A stretch of 34,974 nucleotides of DNA from Erythrobacteraceae bacterium (GCA_002706445.1 PALE01000001.1:1-34974); one strand, 5' to 3'; shown: positions 26,899 through 33,805, numbered from the stretch's first letter. Notes: a model not told the origin generated them from the sequence alone. Numbers and translations are program-made.

Positions 26899-27150
26899 TT
26901 AGATGATAGATCGCGGTCCGATCATTTCGTCCAGAAAATCAGACTGCTGAAGCTTTTCCTTCAGCCATTTGTCTCGGACACCGAGCAACGCGAGGTAGTC
27001 TTCGCGCGACAATACGACGTGGGTTGGCTCGCTGGTGCCGTCATCGCAAAGCCCGACCGGTCGAACAATCGCGCTATTCAACACTGCGCCTAAATCCTCG
27101 GCAGCACTCTCGACGCTGAGCGTCTCATATACAATTCTTCGACTTGTCAC
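26899..27150 (-). CDS. Phd/YefM-like antitoxin domain protein
   Basis: This 83-aa protein looks like a Phd/YefM-type antitoxin: an N-terminal strand and helix (VYETLSVESAAEDLGAVLNSAI), then THVVLSREDYLALLG, which resembles the VVLSREEYERL step of the family, and a charged C-terminal tail (DKWLKEKLQQSDFLDEM) that could bind a toxin. AAGGAG (27161-27166) precedes the GTG at 27150; a TTG at 27156 is also possible. The longer open frame up to 27279 adds an unlikely Met-rich extension. No toxin gene is found beside it, so it may be an orphan or remnant. Assignment is by pattern only. Confidence 0.5.
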   Translation of the reverse strand: MTSRRIVYETLSVESAAEDLGAVLNSAIVRPVGLCDDGTSEPTHVVLSREDYLALLGVRDKWLKEKLQQSDFLDEMIGPRSII

Positions 27151-27373
27151 GAGCAACTGGCTCCTTGTCCTGATCAGCATCTTAACCATTAGAATGGCCA
27201 TCAAAACTGATGCGCTTATTTTGTGCACCGGCGCTAGCATCGACTGAACCATCTGGCTAATCAGCATCATGGTCATCAACGTCCGCCTTCTGCATCACCG
27301 AAAGCCGAACTACGAGTGTTGCCAACCGCCGCACTGCATACAAAAGTGTAAACTGCAGCGCATTTTGCCGATC

Positions 27374-27389
27374 AGCAGCCAAGGCTGCT
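27374..27389. promoter_or_regulatory. Perfect palindrome upstream of the RHH gene (candidate autoregulatory operator)
   Basis: AGCAGCC-AA-GGCTGCT is a perfect 7-bp inverted repeat about 50 bp before the RHH start and just upstream of a TATATA element (27396-27401). Ribbon-helix-helix antitoxins commonly bind such sites in their own promoters. Confidence 0.5.
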
Positions 27390-27438
27390 AGCTGCTATAT
27401 ATGGCTCGCACTTTGGGCAATTTTTTCAGGAGCTAGAT

Positions 27439-27696
27439 ATGGGCCATGCACCGGGGACTTCCCTCGTCAACATATGCGCTACGAATGAGGTGTTGAAGCA
27501 AATCGATTCAATCGCCCATGCGATCAACCGGTCTCGCAATTACGTCGTCAATCGGGCTCTGCGACAATGTCTTGAAGCCAACGCCTGGCAGGCACAGCGC
27601 ATCAGCGAAGGTATCGCAGATGCACGCGCTGGCCGCGTCCACCCCGCGGATGATGTCCATGCCAAAATCGCCGCAAAACACCGCTTCGGACGGTAA
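27439..27696 (+). CDS. Ribbon-helix-helix (CopG/ParD-type) protein, antitoxin-like
   Basis: The 85-aa product has a short N-terminal beta-strand (SLVNICATNEV), followed by two helices (LKQIDSIAHAINRSRNYVVNRALRQCL), the RHH DNA-binding fold. The C-terminal QRISEGIADARAGRVHPADDVHAKI resembles the toxin-binding tail of ParD-type antitoxins that pair with ParE/RelE toxins. AGGAG at 27428-27432 is 6 nt before the ATG. Its usual downstream ParE-type partner is absent: the next 300 bp on the plus strand hold no toxin-like frame. It might be an orphan antitoxin or a regulator of the island. Confidence 0.7.
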   Translation: MGHAPGTSLVNICATNEVLKQIDSIAHAINRSRNYVVNRALRQCLEANAWQAQRISEGIADARAGRVHPADDVHAKIAAKHRFGR

Positions 27697-28295
27697 AACA
27701 GGGCGATTGTTCGAGCTCTAATTCCGCTCCGGATGAGTTTGCGGCAATCATAGGAAAAGCTTCGCAGCAAATATAAGCCTGAAGAGCATTCAACGCTAGC
27801 GGCGCACAAGAGTTGTTAGACGCGGGGTTCGCATCGCCAATACCACACCCTTGCGTTCTGACCGAAACAGTCCCGATTTTAATAAACTCAATTTCTGTGA
27901 ACGCCGACAAATCGCCCCAGAGGTGAACCAAGAAGCGTTTATCAACAGATCATTTCATTTGAAAAAAGACCCTATACATAGTCTTCACATGGAAACCATG
28001 CGGACTTCGCAGGAACACCATATGGTAACCATATGGTGCTTTTTGTGTTCATTATCAGATATTTAACTACGAATCTTTCGGCATTCGCATGATTTTTTCG
28101 CACGCATGAAGACCGGGAAGCCCTTGGCTGCTCAAATAACCGACACGGTCGAGCTCTTTAGACAGCAACTGATCGGTCGAGCGGCAACGAGCGTCAATTG
28201 ACAGCCGCGAATCGGTGGTGCCATCGACAATAAAAGAAGCGGTCAAAGGTGTTAACTCACGCAAGCGGTCGCTCGTGAGATGCGAGGCTTTAGGA
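27697..28295. other. Non-coding, AT-rich regulatory stretch before the Ner-like gene
   Basis: About 600 bp, markedly AT-richer than the rest of the window. It holds a candidate -10 TATACA (27973-27978), the tandem palindromes described separately, and a hairpin-forming CTCACG/CGTGAG pair (28256-28261 and 28274-28279) close to the Ner-like start. I see no gene in it. Confidence 0.5.
27988..28038. promoter_or_regulatory. Tandem palindromic operators sharing the core ATGG(A/T)AACCAT
   Basis: Site 1 (27988-28000) is CATGG-AAA-CCATG. Site 2 (28016-28038) has perfect 10-bp arms CACCATATGG around TAA. Both contain the same 11-bp core, ATGG-N-AACCAT, at 27989-27999 and 28022-28032, exactly 33 bp apart (about three helical turns), just downstream of a TATACA. 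This is the geometry of cooperative repressor sites. The Ner-like protein encoded 258 bp downstream is the obvious candidate. Site 2 plus its CTTTTT could instead be a weak terminator. Confidence 0.6.
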
Positions 28296-28532
28296 ATGAG
28301 TGCAGACGAACAACATGAGCACATCAAGTGGCTACTGCGAACGCAGGGCAGCTCGCTGGCCGACGTTGCTCGTGCCCTAGATGTACAGCCTTCAGCAGTG
28401 ACCTTGGTGTCGAAAGGCAGGGGCCGCTCGCGCAGGATTGAAAATGCCATAGCGAAGGCGACAGGCCTCCGGCCAGCCCAGCTTTGGCCAAAAAACTATC
28501 CAGATCAGAAGGAGGCTGAAATGACCACTTAG
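28296..28532 (+). CDS. Ner/Nlp-family helix-turn-helix regulator
   Basis: A 78-aa DNA-binding protein matching the size (75-90 aa) and pattern of phage Mu Ner and bacterial Nlp/SfsB. HEHIKWLLRTQGSSLADVARALDVQPSAVTLVSKG is a lambda-repressor-like HTH, and GLRPAQLWPKNYP matches the family's GxxPexIWPSRY end. Mu Ner represses early transposition transcription. ATG 28296 was chosen (GAGG about 9 nt upstream); an in-frame ATG at 28215 adds 27 residues with no homology. It heads the operon containing the TniB- and TniQ-like genes and likely controls it through the tandem palindromes upstream; that is inference. Confidence 0.8.
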   Translation: MSADEQHEHIKWLLRTQGSSLADVARALDVQPSAVTLVSKGRGRSRRIENAIAKATGLRPAQLWPKNYPDQKEAEMTT

Positions 28533-28565
28533 GAAGCCTTGCATCGAGAGTAATGCGTGCCTTCT

Positions 28566-28688
28566 GGAAATGAAGGACCCCGGTGCTGCAGCAACAGCAT
28601 CCGGGGCCATGAAAGATCAGAGTGATCTTGCGACTCTGACTTCCTTCATTCCGCCAGGCTTGTCAAGGTCCGAGGATCTCCTCGGGCC
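28566..28688 (+). ncRNA. Candidate structured leader RNA before the TniB/TniQ genes
   Basis: Inverted repeats predict a three-way junction. The outer stem is GGAAATGAAGG (28566-28576) with CCTTCATTCC (28643-28652), one bulge. Arm A runs 28578-28606 (CCCCGG-TGCTG with its complement, one bulge). Arm B is TCAGAGT/ACTCTGA (28617-28639). A further 9-bp hairpin follows at 28667-28688. No T-run follows. The same bases can also be read as a 56-codon frame, so structure and coding are competing or overlapping explanations. Confidence 0.4.
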
Positions 28689-28740
28689 AATGAGAACTCG
28701 TGTCTATCGCGAAAGAGGCGATGGAGGAGAAAGAATATGA
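28570..28740 (+). CDS. Micro-ORF 1 in the Ner-TniB-TniQ operon
   Basis: A 56-codon frame that I do not recognise. It begins MKDPGAAATASG and continues SFIPPGLSRSEDLLG, ending in a charged, Arg/Gly-rich tail. Its TGA overlaps the ATG of micro-ORF 2 (ATGA at 28737-28740), which is the main support. There is no strong ribosome site before the ATG; an internal ATG at 28609 is an alternative. It occupies the place where a TniA-type transposase gene would be expected between the regulator and TniB. It may be a real small protein, a leader peptide, or a remnant of a deleted gene. Confidence 0.35.
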   Translation: MKDPGAAATASGAMKDQSDLATLTSFIPPGLSRSEDLLGPMRTRVYRERGDGGERI

Positions 28741-28955
28741 AGATTAAACAAAGTTGTCCTGCCCGTGAGACGGCAGCCCGACCGAACCTGGCCCCCACGC
28801 CATCCGAGATGTACCCGATCGCTGAGCGGTATAAAAAGGGCCGAGCCAAGACTGCACTCGATCATCGTCGCGATGCAACCGATCCAAACCAAGGGCAGCT
28901 GCTGCCGCCAACACGTTCACGCCGAAATATCGTCGGTAAGGGAGGCTACGCATGA
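28737..28955 (+). CDS. Micro-ORF 2, coupled to the TniB-like gene
   Basis: A 72-aa, basic, mostly disordered-looking protein (PSEMYPIAERYKKGRAKT near the middle, RSRRNIVGKGGYA at the end) that I do not recognise. GGAGGAGAAAG lies about 2-12 nt before its ATG, a strong ribosome site. Its TGA overlaps the ATG of the TniB-like gene (ATGA at 28952-28955), so it is translationally coupled both upstream and downstream. It is either a small operon protein, perhaps nucleic-acid binding because of its charge, or the end of a deleted transposase gene. Confidence 0.55.
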   Translation: MKIKQSCPARETAARPNLAPTPSEMYPIAERYKKGRAKTALDHRRDATDPNQGQLLPPTRSRRNIVGKGGYA

Positions 28956-29875
28956 ACGCGCCTCTGACCCCGTCCGAGAGGGCGCAGTTCGTCGGCACTG
29001 CTCAGGCCAAGTTCGACGCGATCCGGGTTGATTTTCCCCCGCAGACGTCGGCGATGGCGATACTCGATGAGGTTCGTATCGCTGCACTTCATCGACCGCC
29101 CGGCGCTATTTGCGGGGGAGCCATGATTGTGGCTCCCCATGGAGCGGGAAAGACCGAAGCAGTTAAGGGGCTGAGCCGGATTCTCGAGCAGAACGCGCAA
29201 GAGGACCAGATCATGCTGCTGCATGTCGAAATCGACACCGCAGGCACGACTGACTCTGTGCCCACTTCCATTCTCCAAGCCCTTGGTGCTGCCAGGCCTG
29301 AGGCAGGATCGGAGAAAGCGCGCTGGCCGCGCGCCATAGCGGAAATTGCGCGCAAGGGAGTTCAGCTCATCGTATTCGATGAATTCGATCTCGCCGCGCG
29401 TCGGCCAACCATGAGCGGTCCGATTGCAAATATCATCCGCCAGAAGATCATGGATGCAGGGCTCGCCCCAGTCGCTTTCGTCGGATCGGAAAAGGCGAAC
29501 AGCGTCTTGGCGCAAGTTCCGCAATTGAGGGAGCGGCTCGATGACAGCGTCGATCTCTCGCCTTTGCGGTGGACATCGAACGGGGACCAGGAGTTGTTCC
29601 TGTCCTTCGTTGGAGACCTCGACCGCGCCATGGTCGATGCGGAGATCGTAGATTGTGAGGCAGGCCTCAGAGGGGAAGAAATCGCATACCCTTTATGGCG
29701 GGGGGCGGGAGGCAGCTTACGCCGGATCTGCAAGATCGTCAGACATGCGATGAGCACCGCCTTGCGGGAGGATCGCAGGTTCATAGCGCACCAGGACCTC
29801 ATGAATGCGGTCGACGGATATGCCATCGCCAACGGCTTTGGCACGCACAATCCCTTCGATGAAGGAGGCGCATGA
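28952..29875 (+). CDS. TniB/TnsC-like AAA+ ATPase
   Basis: The 307-aa ATPase has Walker A APHGAGKT (residues 61-68), Walker B LIVFDEFD (139-146), and the sensor-like segment PVAFVGSEKANSVLAQVPQLRERL, which matches the VGTxxA...DxQLxxR region of TniB/TnsC proteins. In Tn5053/Tn402- and Tn7-like elements such ATPases select target DNA and activate the DDE transposase. The start ATG overlaps the micro-ORF 2 stop. A TniQ gene follows at once (ribosome site inside the end of this gene). Its partner transposase is not visible in the window, so its present role is open. Confidence 0.85.
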   Translation: MNAPLTPSERAQFVGTAQAKFDAIRVDFPPQTSAMAILDEVRIAALHRPPGAICGGAMIVAPHGAGKTEAVKGLSRILEQNAQEDQIMLLHVEIDTAGTTDSVPTSILQALGAARPEAGSEKARWPRAIAEIARKGVQLIVFDEFDLAARRPTMSGPIANIIRQKIMDAGLAPVAFVGSEKANSVLAQVPQLRERLDDSVDLSPLRWTSNGDQELFLSFVGDLDRAMVDAEIVDCEAGLRGEEIAYPLWRGAGGSLRRICKIVRHAMSTALREDRRFIAHQDLMNAVDGYAIANGFGTHNPFDEGGA

Positions 29876-29876
29876 G

Positions 29877-31910
29877 ATGGAGCACATCGAACCCTGGCGG
29901 GTCTCCCGCCCCCTGCCGATCATCAAAGGAGAGTCGATTGACGGATATGTCGCACGCGTAGCAGCCGCTCATCATTTTCCGCGAATGGCCGAGATAACGC
30001 AACAGGGCGGCGCCGAGGTCGGAGCACGGCCACATGCAGCATTCTGCGATGCTGAAGGCTTGGAGGCAATCGCTGATTGCCTCCGAGTAGACTTCGAACG
30101 ATTGCGACAGCACGCGCCGATGTCTTCACCCGATGGAAGCAAGCGAACCATGTTCGGCGTCGAGCTATCGAAGGATCATTTCCAATTCACCTATCGGCGC
30201 TTTTCACCTTCTGCACTGAAAGCATCGCAGCACCACCGGGCGCTTTGGACGCTGCGGCTATTCCCTTTCTGTACTGACACCTGGGAATTTCTCGTCGATC
30301 GCTGCCCGCACCCCGCTTGCCGACGGCAGCAGCGATGGCGCCGCACCGTCGGGATCGATCTGTGTGACTACTGCGGCGAACCCCTGACACGTGCCGAAGC
30401 AGATGCGGTGCCGGAAGAGTTGCGCGAAAACCTCGGGCAGCTCGTCGATCTCGTTCACCCCGATCCGTTGAGGCGGGAGCGGACCAGACAGCTTCTGCCG
30501 CCGGAATTGGCGCAGCTGGACAGTGACGACTTGCTCAAGCTCGTCTGCCTGATCGCTCCGGTCGTGGACCATCGCGCTGGGCGTCCGTTGACCCTGTGGA
30601 CGCTCTCGTTGGACAGGGCGAAAGACTGCATCGTGCCCGCATTGGCGAATAGCTGGCGGCTACTGAAGGGCTGGCCATATGCCTTCGAGGATCTGATCGC
30701 TTCACGTATCAACGCACACGCCAAGGCCCGTGGCGACGGAAATTGGGGAGCGAGCTATCGCTTCCTGTGGCGATGCCGAAAACAGAAGCTGACCGCGCCG
30801 GTCAAATCCATCGTTGATGGCTTTGCAGAGCGCTGCCGAAAGGCCGCAGAGCGCGGCTATACCGGCCAGCAGGTCGCCGACCTCGTCGGCGGCCAAGTCA
30901 GCGCGTTGGTTGCGATGCGGCGTTCTGGAGAGATACCGTCGGTGCTCGCACTGGATGGTCAGCGTCTGCACGTGCTTTTCCCAAAGGATGACATCCACAA
31001 GCTGCTCGACAAATTTCAGCCTCGCGAGAGAGTCGAGCGTGCGGCCGGGCGACTAGGCATACCGAGTTACGCTGTCAGACACTTGGTCGATCTCGGTTGC
31101 CTCGAAGCAGCCCCCACGCCGCCCGGACGATCGAAAAAGCTTACAGTGCGCGAGACGTCTCTCTCGTTCTTTATTGAAGCCCTTGAAGCGCAAATGCCAC
31201 CTGCGACCGGTGAGTATCCCTACAAGCTCGACAAGCTCATGCTTCGATTGGGAGGTGGCCCAAAGCCTTGGGCTGCGGTGCTCGACGCCATCGCGAAAGG
31301 AGAACTGGAGGCTGCCGTTTTGCCGGGATCTTGCCGATTAGGTGATCGCATCCGTTTTCAGACCGACGATGTGCTCTCCCTACCCGCTTTTGCTGATCGG
31401 CCTGAGCTCTCAGCTGGAGATCCGCTGTTCAAATCAGATCTGGCCGACATGCTAAGCCTGTCGATCACCAATTTTTCGAGGTATTCTGACTATCTTCTGG
31501 GGTCCGGCGATCAACGCCGCCAAATCAGCTTAGATCAGGCCTTGGAGCTGTCCGGGACAATCATCAGTACGACTGAAATCGCAGCGAGACTTCAGCTTCA
31601 CCACACATCCGCGTTTCGCCTAGCGAGCCAGCGTGGTGTCCTGGTGAAATCAGAAGGGCTATTTGATCGGGCTTCCGCCGCAGAGTTGATTCCGGAGCTG
31701 TTCGAGAATGATCCTGTGATTGCTGGCCTAGATCCGCGGATCCATCGATCGACCGGAGGCGACGCCCCTCTGGTAATGCATGCAGCGATTGATCGTGACG
31801 GACGGATTCGATTGCCGTGTCACCTTCGCAACCGCTTCGGTTTACCTGCAGGCGGGATGGTGGAATTTGCGGAAACGATGGAGGGGCTTCTTATCAAGCA
31901 GGCCTCATGA
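29877..31910 (+). CDS. TniQ family protein with C-terminal AbrB/SpoVT-like domain
   Basis: The 677-aa protein begins with the TniQ domain (PLPIIKGESIDGYVARVA near residue 12-30). A zinc knuckle follows (CPHPAC near 143-148 and CDYCG near 164-168). The middle and C-terminal parts hold several winged-helix/HTH-like segments (GQQVADLVGGQVSALVAMR, RAAGRLGIPSYAVRHLV, STTEIAARLQLHHTSAFRLA). The last 43 residues (about 635-677) read AAIDRDGRIRLPCHLRNRFGL followed by GGMVEF, the swapped-hairpin AbrB/MazE/SpoVT DNA-binding pattern. Between them is VIAGLDPRIH, a peptide typical of translated alphaproteobacterial repeats. AGGAGG (29863-29868) precedes the ATG by 8 nt. The TniQ-AbrB fusion is unusual. 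TniQ normally bridges target recognition to TnsC; here it may bind DNA itself. Confidence 0.85.
   Translation: MEHIEPWRVSRPLPIIKGESIDGYVARVAAAHHFPRMAEITQQGGAEVGARPHAAFCDAEGLEAIADCLRVDFERLRQHAPMSSPDGSKRTMFGVELSKDHFQFTYRRFSPSALKASQHHRALWTLRLFPFCTDTWEFLVDRCPHPACRRQQRWRRTVGIDLCDYCGEPLTRAEADAVPEELRENLGQLVDLVHPDPLRRERTRQLLPPELAQLDSDDLLKLVCLIAPVVDHRAGRPLTLWTLSLDRAKDCIVPALANSWRLLKGWPYAFEDLIASRINAHAKARGDGNWGASYRFLWRCRKQKLTAPVKSIVDGFAERCRKAAERGYTGQQVADLVGGQVSALVAMRRSGEIPSVLALDGQRLHVLFPKDDIHKLLDKFQPRERVERAAGRLGIPSYAVRHLVDLGCLEAAPTPPGRSKKLTVRETSLSFFIEALEAQMPPATGEYPYKLDKLMLRLGGGPKPWAAVLDAIAKGELEAAVLPGSCRLGDRIRFQTDDVLSLPAFADRPELSAGDPLFKSDLADMLSLSITNFSRYSDYLLGSGDQRRQISLDQALELSGTIISTTEIAARLQLHHTSAFRLASQRGVLVKSEGLFDRASAAELIPELFENDPVIAGLDPRIHRSTGGDAPLVMHAAIDRDGRIRLPCHLRNRFGLPAGGMVEFAETMEGLLIKQAS
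31716..31748 (+). repeat. Remnant of an alphaproteobacterial coding repeat (VIAGLDPRIH)
   Basis: These bases encode VIAGLDPRIHR inside the TniQ gene, directly before the AbrB-like domain. The peptide VIAGLDPAIH is familiar from translated palindromic repeats in many alphaproteobacterial genomes (from memory). It may be the scar of the event that joined the two domains. Confidence 0.45.
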
Positions 31911-32065
31911 ATTATGGGGATGACGACGGTGTACGGTAACGATCGCTCATCGGACACTTCTCAAGGGTCGGACATCAGCCGCTAACCCTCGCAATTCTGG
32001 CCTCCCGTCTATCTCATTAAAATGGTACGCTGTATATTCTCACAGAGGGGCCTCATCCGTTACAA
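31911..32065. promoter_or_regulatory. Intergenic region with TCGGACA direct repeats before the resolvase
   Basis: Two TCGGACA copies (31950-31956 and 31968-31974) lie 18 bp apart. A TGTATATTCTCACA-like half-palindrome sits near 32031-32044, close to the resolvase start, as res subsites often do. The repeats could also be transposase-binding sites at an element end. Neither is proven. Confidence 0.3.
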
Positions 32066-32524
32066 ATGACCAACATGCTGACCGGATATGCCCGCTGCTC
32101 GACCGACAAGCAGGATCTGACCGCTCAGCGCCGCGCTCTCCTAGAGCTCGGCGTACCCGAGGACCGAATCTACACCGACCACGGCCTGACCGGTCGCAAC
32201 CGCGAACGCCCCGGCCTCCACCAAGCACTGGCAGCCGTGCGTGCCGGCGAAACCCTTGTAGTGCCGAAGCTGGATCGCCTCGCCCGGTCGGTGCCAGACG
32301 CCCGGGCAATCGCGGATGAACTGGAGAAGCGCGGGGTGAGTTTGGCACTTGGGAAGCAGGTCTATGATCCCAACGATCCGATGGGTCGAATGTTCTTCAA
32401 CATCCTCGCCACCTTTGCCGAGTTTGAAAGCGACCTCATCCGCATGCGCACGCGATGCGTCGGCGACAATTTGCCGACAATCTTGGCAAACACCAACCTG
32501 CCGAACTCCAGAAATGAAGAATGA
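32066..32524 (+). pseudogene. Serine resolvase/invertase, C-terminally truncated
   Basis: Residues 1-130 are a clear serine recombinase catalytic domain: YARCSTDKQ with nucleophile Ser12, LDRLARS with the Arg/Asp motif, and FFNILATFAEFESDLIRMRTR ending in helix E. Full-length resolvases (about 185-200 aa) continue with EG-type linker and a C-terminal HTH; here the sequence switches after RMRTR to CVGDNLPTILANTNL with no family resemblance and stops at 152 aa. The break, about base 32456, coincides with the truncation of the convergent HNH-like gene. Without its DNA-binding domain it is probably not a functional site-specific recombinase. Confidence 0.8.
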
Positions 32525-33655
32525 TCGAGCATTGCTAGCCATCCGTCGCCCAATGGACTCAGCATCTGCCTCCAATTCATATTCATTGAGCATCATGACC
32601 GCAGCCCGCCATTTCCCACGATTCGAGAGGCGCATGATCTCGAATTTGCTACGCTCACAGCACGGGCATCGCCAATTTGAACCCGCTTTGCGCCAGGGCC
32701 CGGAGTCTTTGCCATTGGCCTGGTCCAGCTCTTCGAACTCGGCCTGAGTTGGAACACGTACTCTTCGCTTCAACGTACTTGTAGTCGATCGACCGCTAGC
32801 GGACCGGGATCGAGCCAAAAGTGCCTCGCTCAATCCATTTGGTCGGTTGCGAACGCCCGCAGCTTCCCAGGCAAGTTTGTAAAGAAAATGAGGGTCGTCG
32901 TAATTAAGCGAAGGATCAGAGAAATTTGTGATTTCGCGGTCATGGAGCCCTTCCGTAATTCGATCGCTCATCATTTCAGCGAATTGAAGTCTTTCCTGAA
33001 ATTCGCCCATTGCCGTTTGCCAGAGGGCGCGGCCAGCTCCTTCATTGATATCATGCGATCGTCCCGCCTTAGGTTCGATGAAACGGGCAATCTCGCTCGG
33101 TGCAAAGCTAAAGCTCCTCGGGACCCCTGAGCCGATGAGCGCTTTCATCGCTGCGTCTGCAGCGTTGCAATCATTACAGAGAACGACGGGAGCGAACCTT
33201 TCGATAAGTCCGATCGCTGCACTGCACGCTCGCTTGCGAATGACATCTTCGTCCTGGTCCGCGCCCGTCATCGCCTTCTTACGCATAATTCCGCCCGCGA
33301 CATCTCCCAGATGGTCGTGATGCCAATCAAGCTGGCAGAGCAGGACGCCACTGTCCGTCAGTCGGGCGATTTCGCTCTTCCTACGACCGCAGCAGGGGCA
33401 GCTCCAGCCAATCCAAGTTTGCGCCCAAGCCCTATTGAGGTCGAGTTTCTGAACTCCGAACTGCTCCATCAACCAGCGGGTCTGCGCGCTCCAACGTCCA
33501 TCGAACATTTTGGTCAATGGGTGCTGATCGACCTCATCGTCGGTCATCACTGCGAAATCAGGAACATCTACGTGCAACGTGCTCATGCACCGTTGGTCGC
33601 CGAACATCGATCCGGCGGCAAGTGGGTTATCGAAATCAGGAACGACTTCGTTCAA
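32141..33655 (-). CDS. Duplicated HNH/zinc-ribbon protein, C-terminally truncated and read into the antisense of the resolvase
   Basis: I do not recognise the family by name. The open frame is 504 aa, but only residues 1-400 look genuine; from base 32456 to the stop it is antisense to the resolvase. Repeat 1 has CPCC (Cys 86 and 89), WHHDH (112-115) and CNDCN (160-164), the layout of a zinc-bound HNH nuclease. Repeat 2 has CPCC (330 and 333) and CQDC (390-393), but MLNEYE replaces WHHDH, so its active site is lost. The start is a TTG at 33655; ATG 33607 and 33586 are alternatives and no strong ribosome site is seen. It lies beside tRNA-Gln. Function could be a nuclease or a DNA-binding accessory; unknown. 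Confidence 0.5.
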   Translation of the reverse strand: MNEVVPDFDNPLAAGSMFGDQRCMSTLHVDVPDFAVMTDDEVDQHPLTKMFDGRWSAQTRWLMEQFGVQKLDLNRAWAQTWIGWSCPCCGRRKSEIARLTDSGVLLCQLDWHHDHLGDVAGGIMRKKAMTGADQDEDVIRKRACSAAIGLIERFAPVVLCNDCNAADAAMKALIGSGVPRSFSFAPSEIARFIEPKAGRSHDINEGAGRALWQTAMGEFQERLQFAEMMSDRITEGLHDREITNFSDPSLNYDDPHFLYKLAWEAAGVRNRPNGLSEALLARSRSASGRSTTSTLKRRVRVPTQAEFEELDQANGKDSGPWRKAGSNWRCPCCERSKFEIMRLSNRGKWRAAVMMLNEYELEADAESIGRRMASNARSFFISGVRQVGVCQDCRQIVADASRAHADEVAFKLGKGGEDVEEHSTHRIVGIIDLLPKCQTHPALLQFIRDCPGVWHRPGEAIQLRHYKGFAGTHGCQCLVEAGAFAVATGQAVVGVDSVLGYAEL

Positions 33656-33805
33656 TAGTGCTGACGCGCGAGCCGAAAAAAGATGGCACTTCCCGGTTTA
33701 TGACGGAAAATCAGTTCTTTGTGAGCGAGCGTCAAACCTCAACGTGCTAATGCGGCCCACTTTTTTGTCACAGCGGGCAGTTTATCTTGTCAAAGGACAG
33801 AGAAA
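33656..33805. other. Short spacer between HNH-like gene and tRNA-Gln
   Basis: About 150 bp with no gene seen. It may hold the promoter of the minus-strand HNH-like gene. No copy of the tRNA 3' end (a possible attachment site) was found elsewhere in the island. Confidence 0.4.

Noticed and set aside
28067-28450. A 127-codon minus-strand frame opposite the Ner-like gene
   Set aside because: Antisense to the better-supported HTH gene; Ser/Arg/Cys-rich with no motif.
27439-33655. Possible CRISPR-associated transposon, given TniQ and a TnsC-like ATPase
   Set aside because: No repeat-spacer array and no Cas gene is present in the window.
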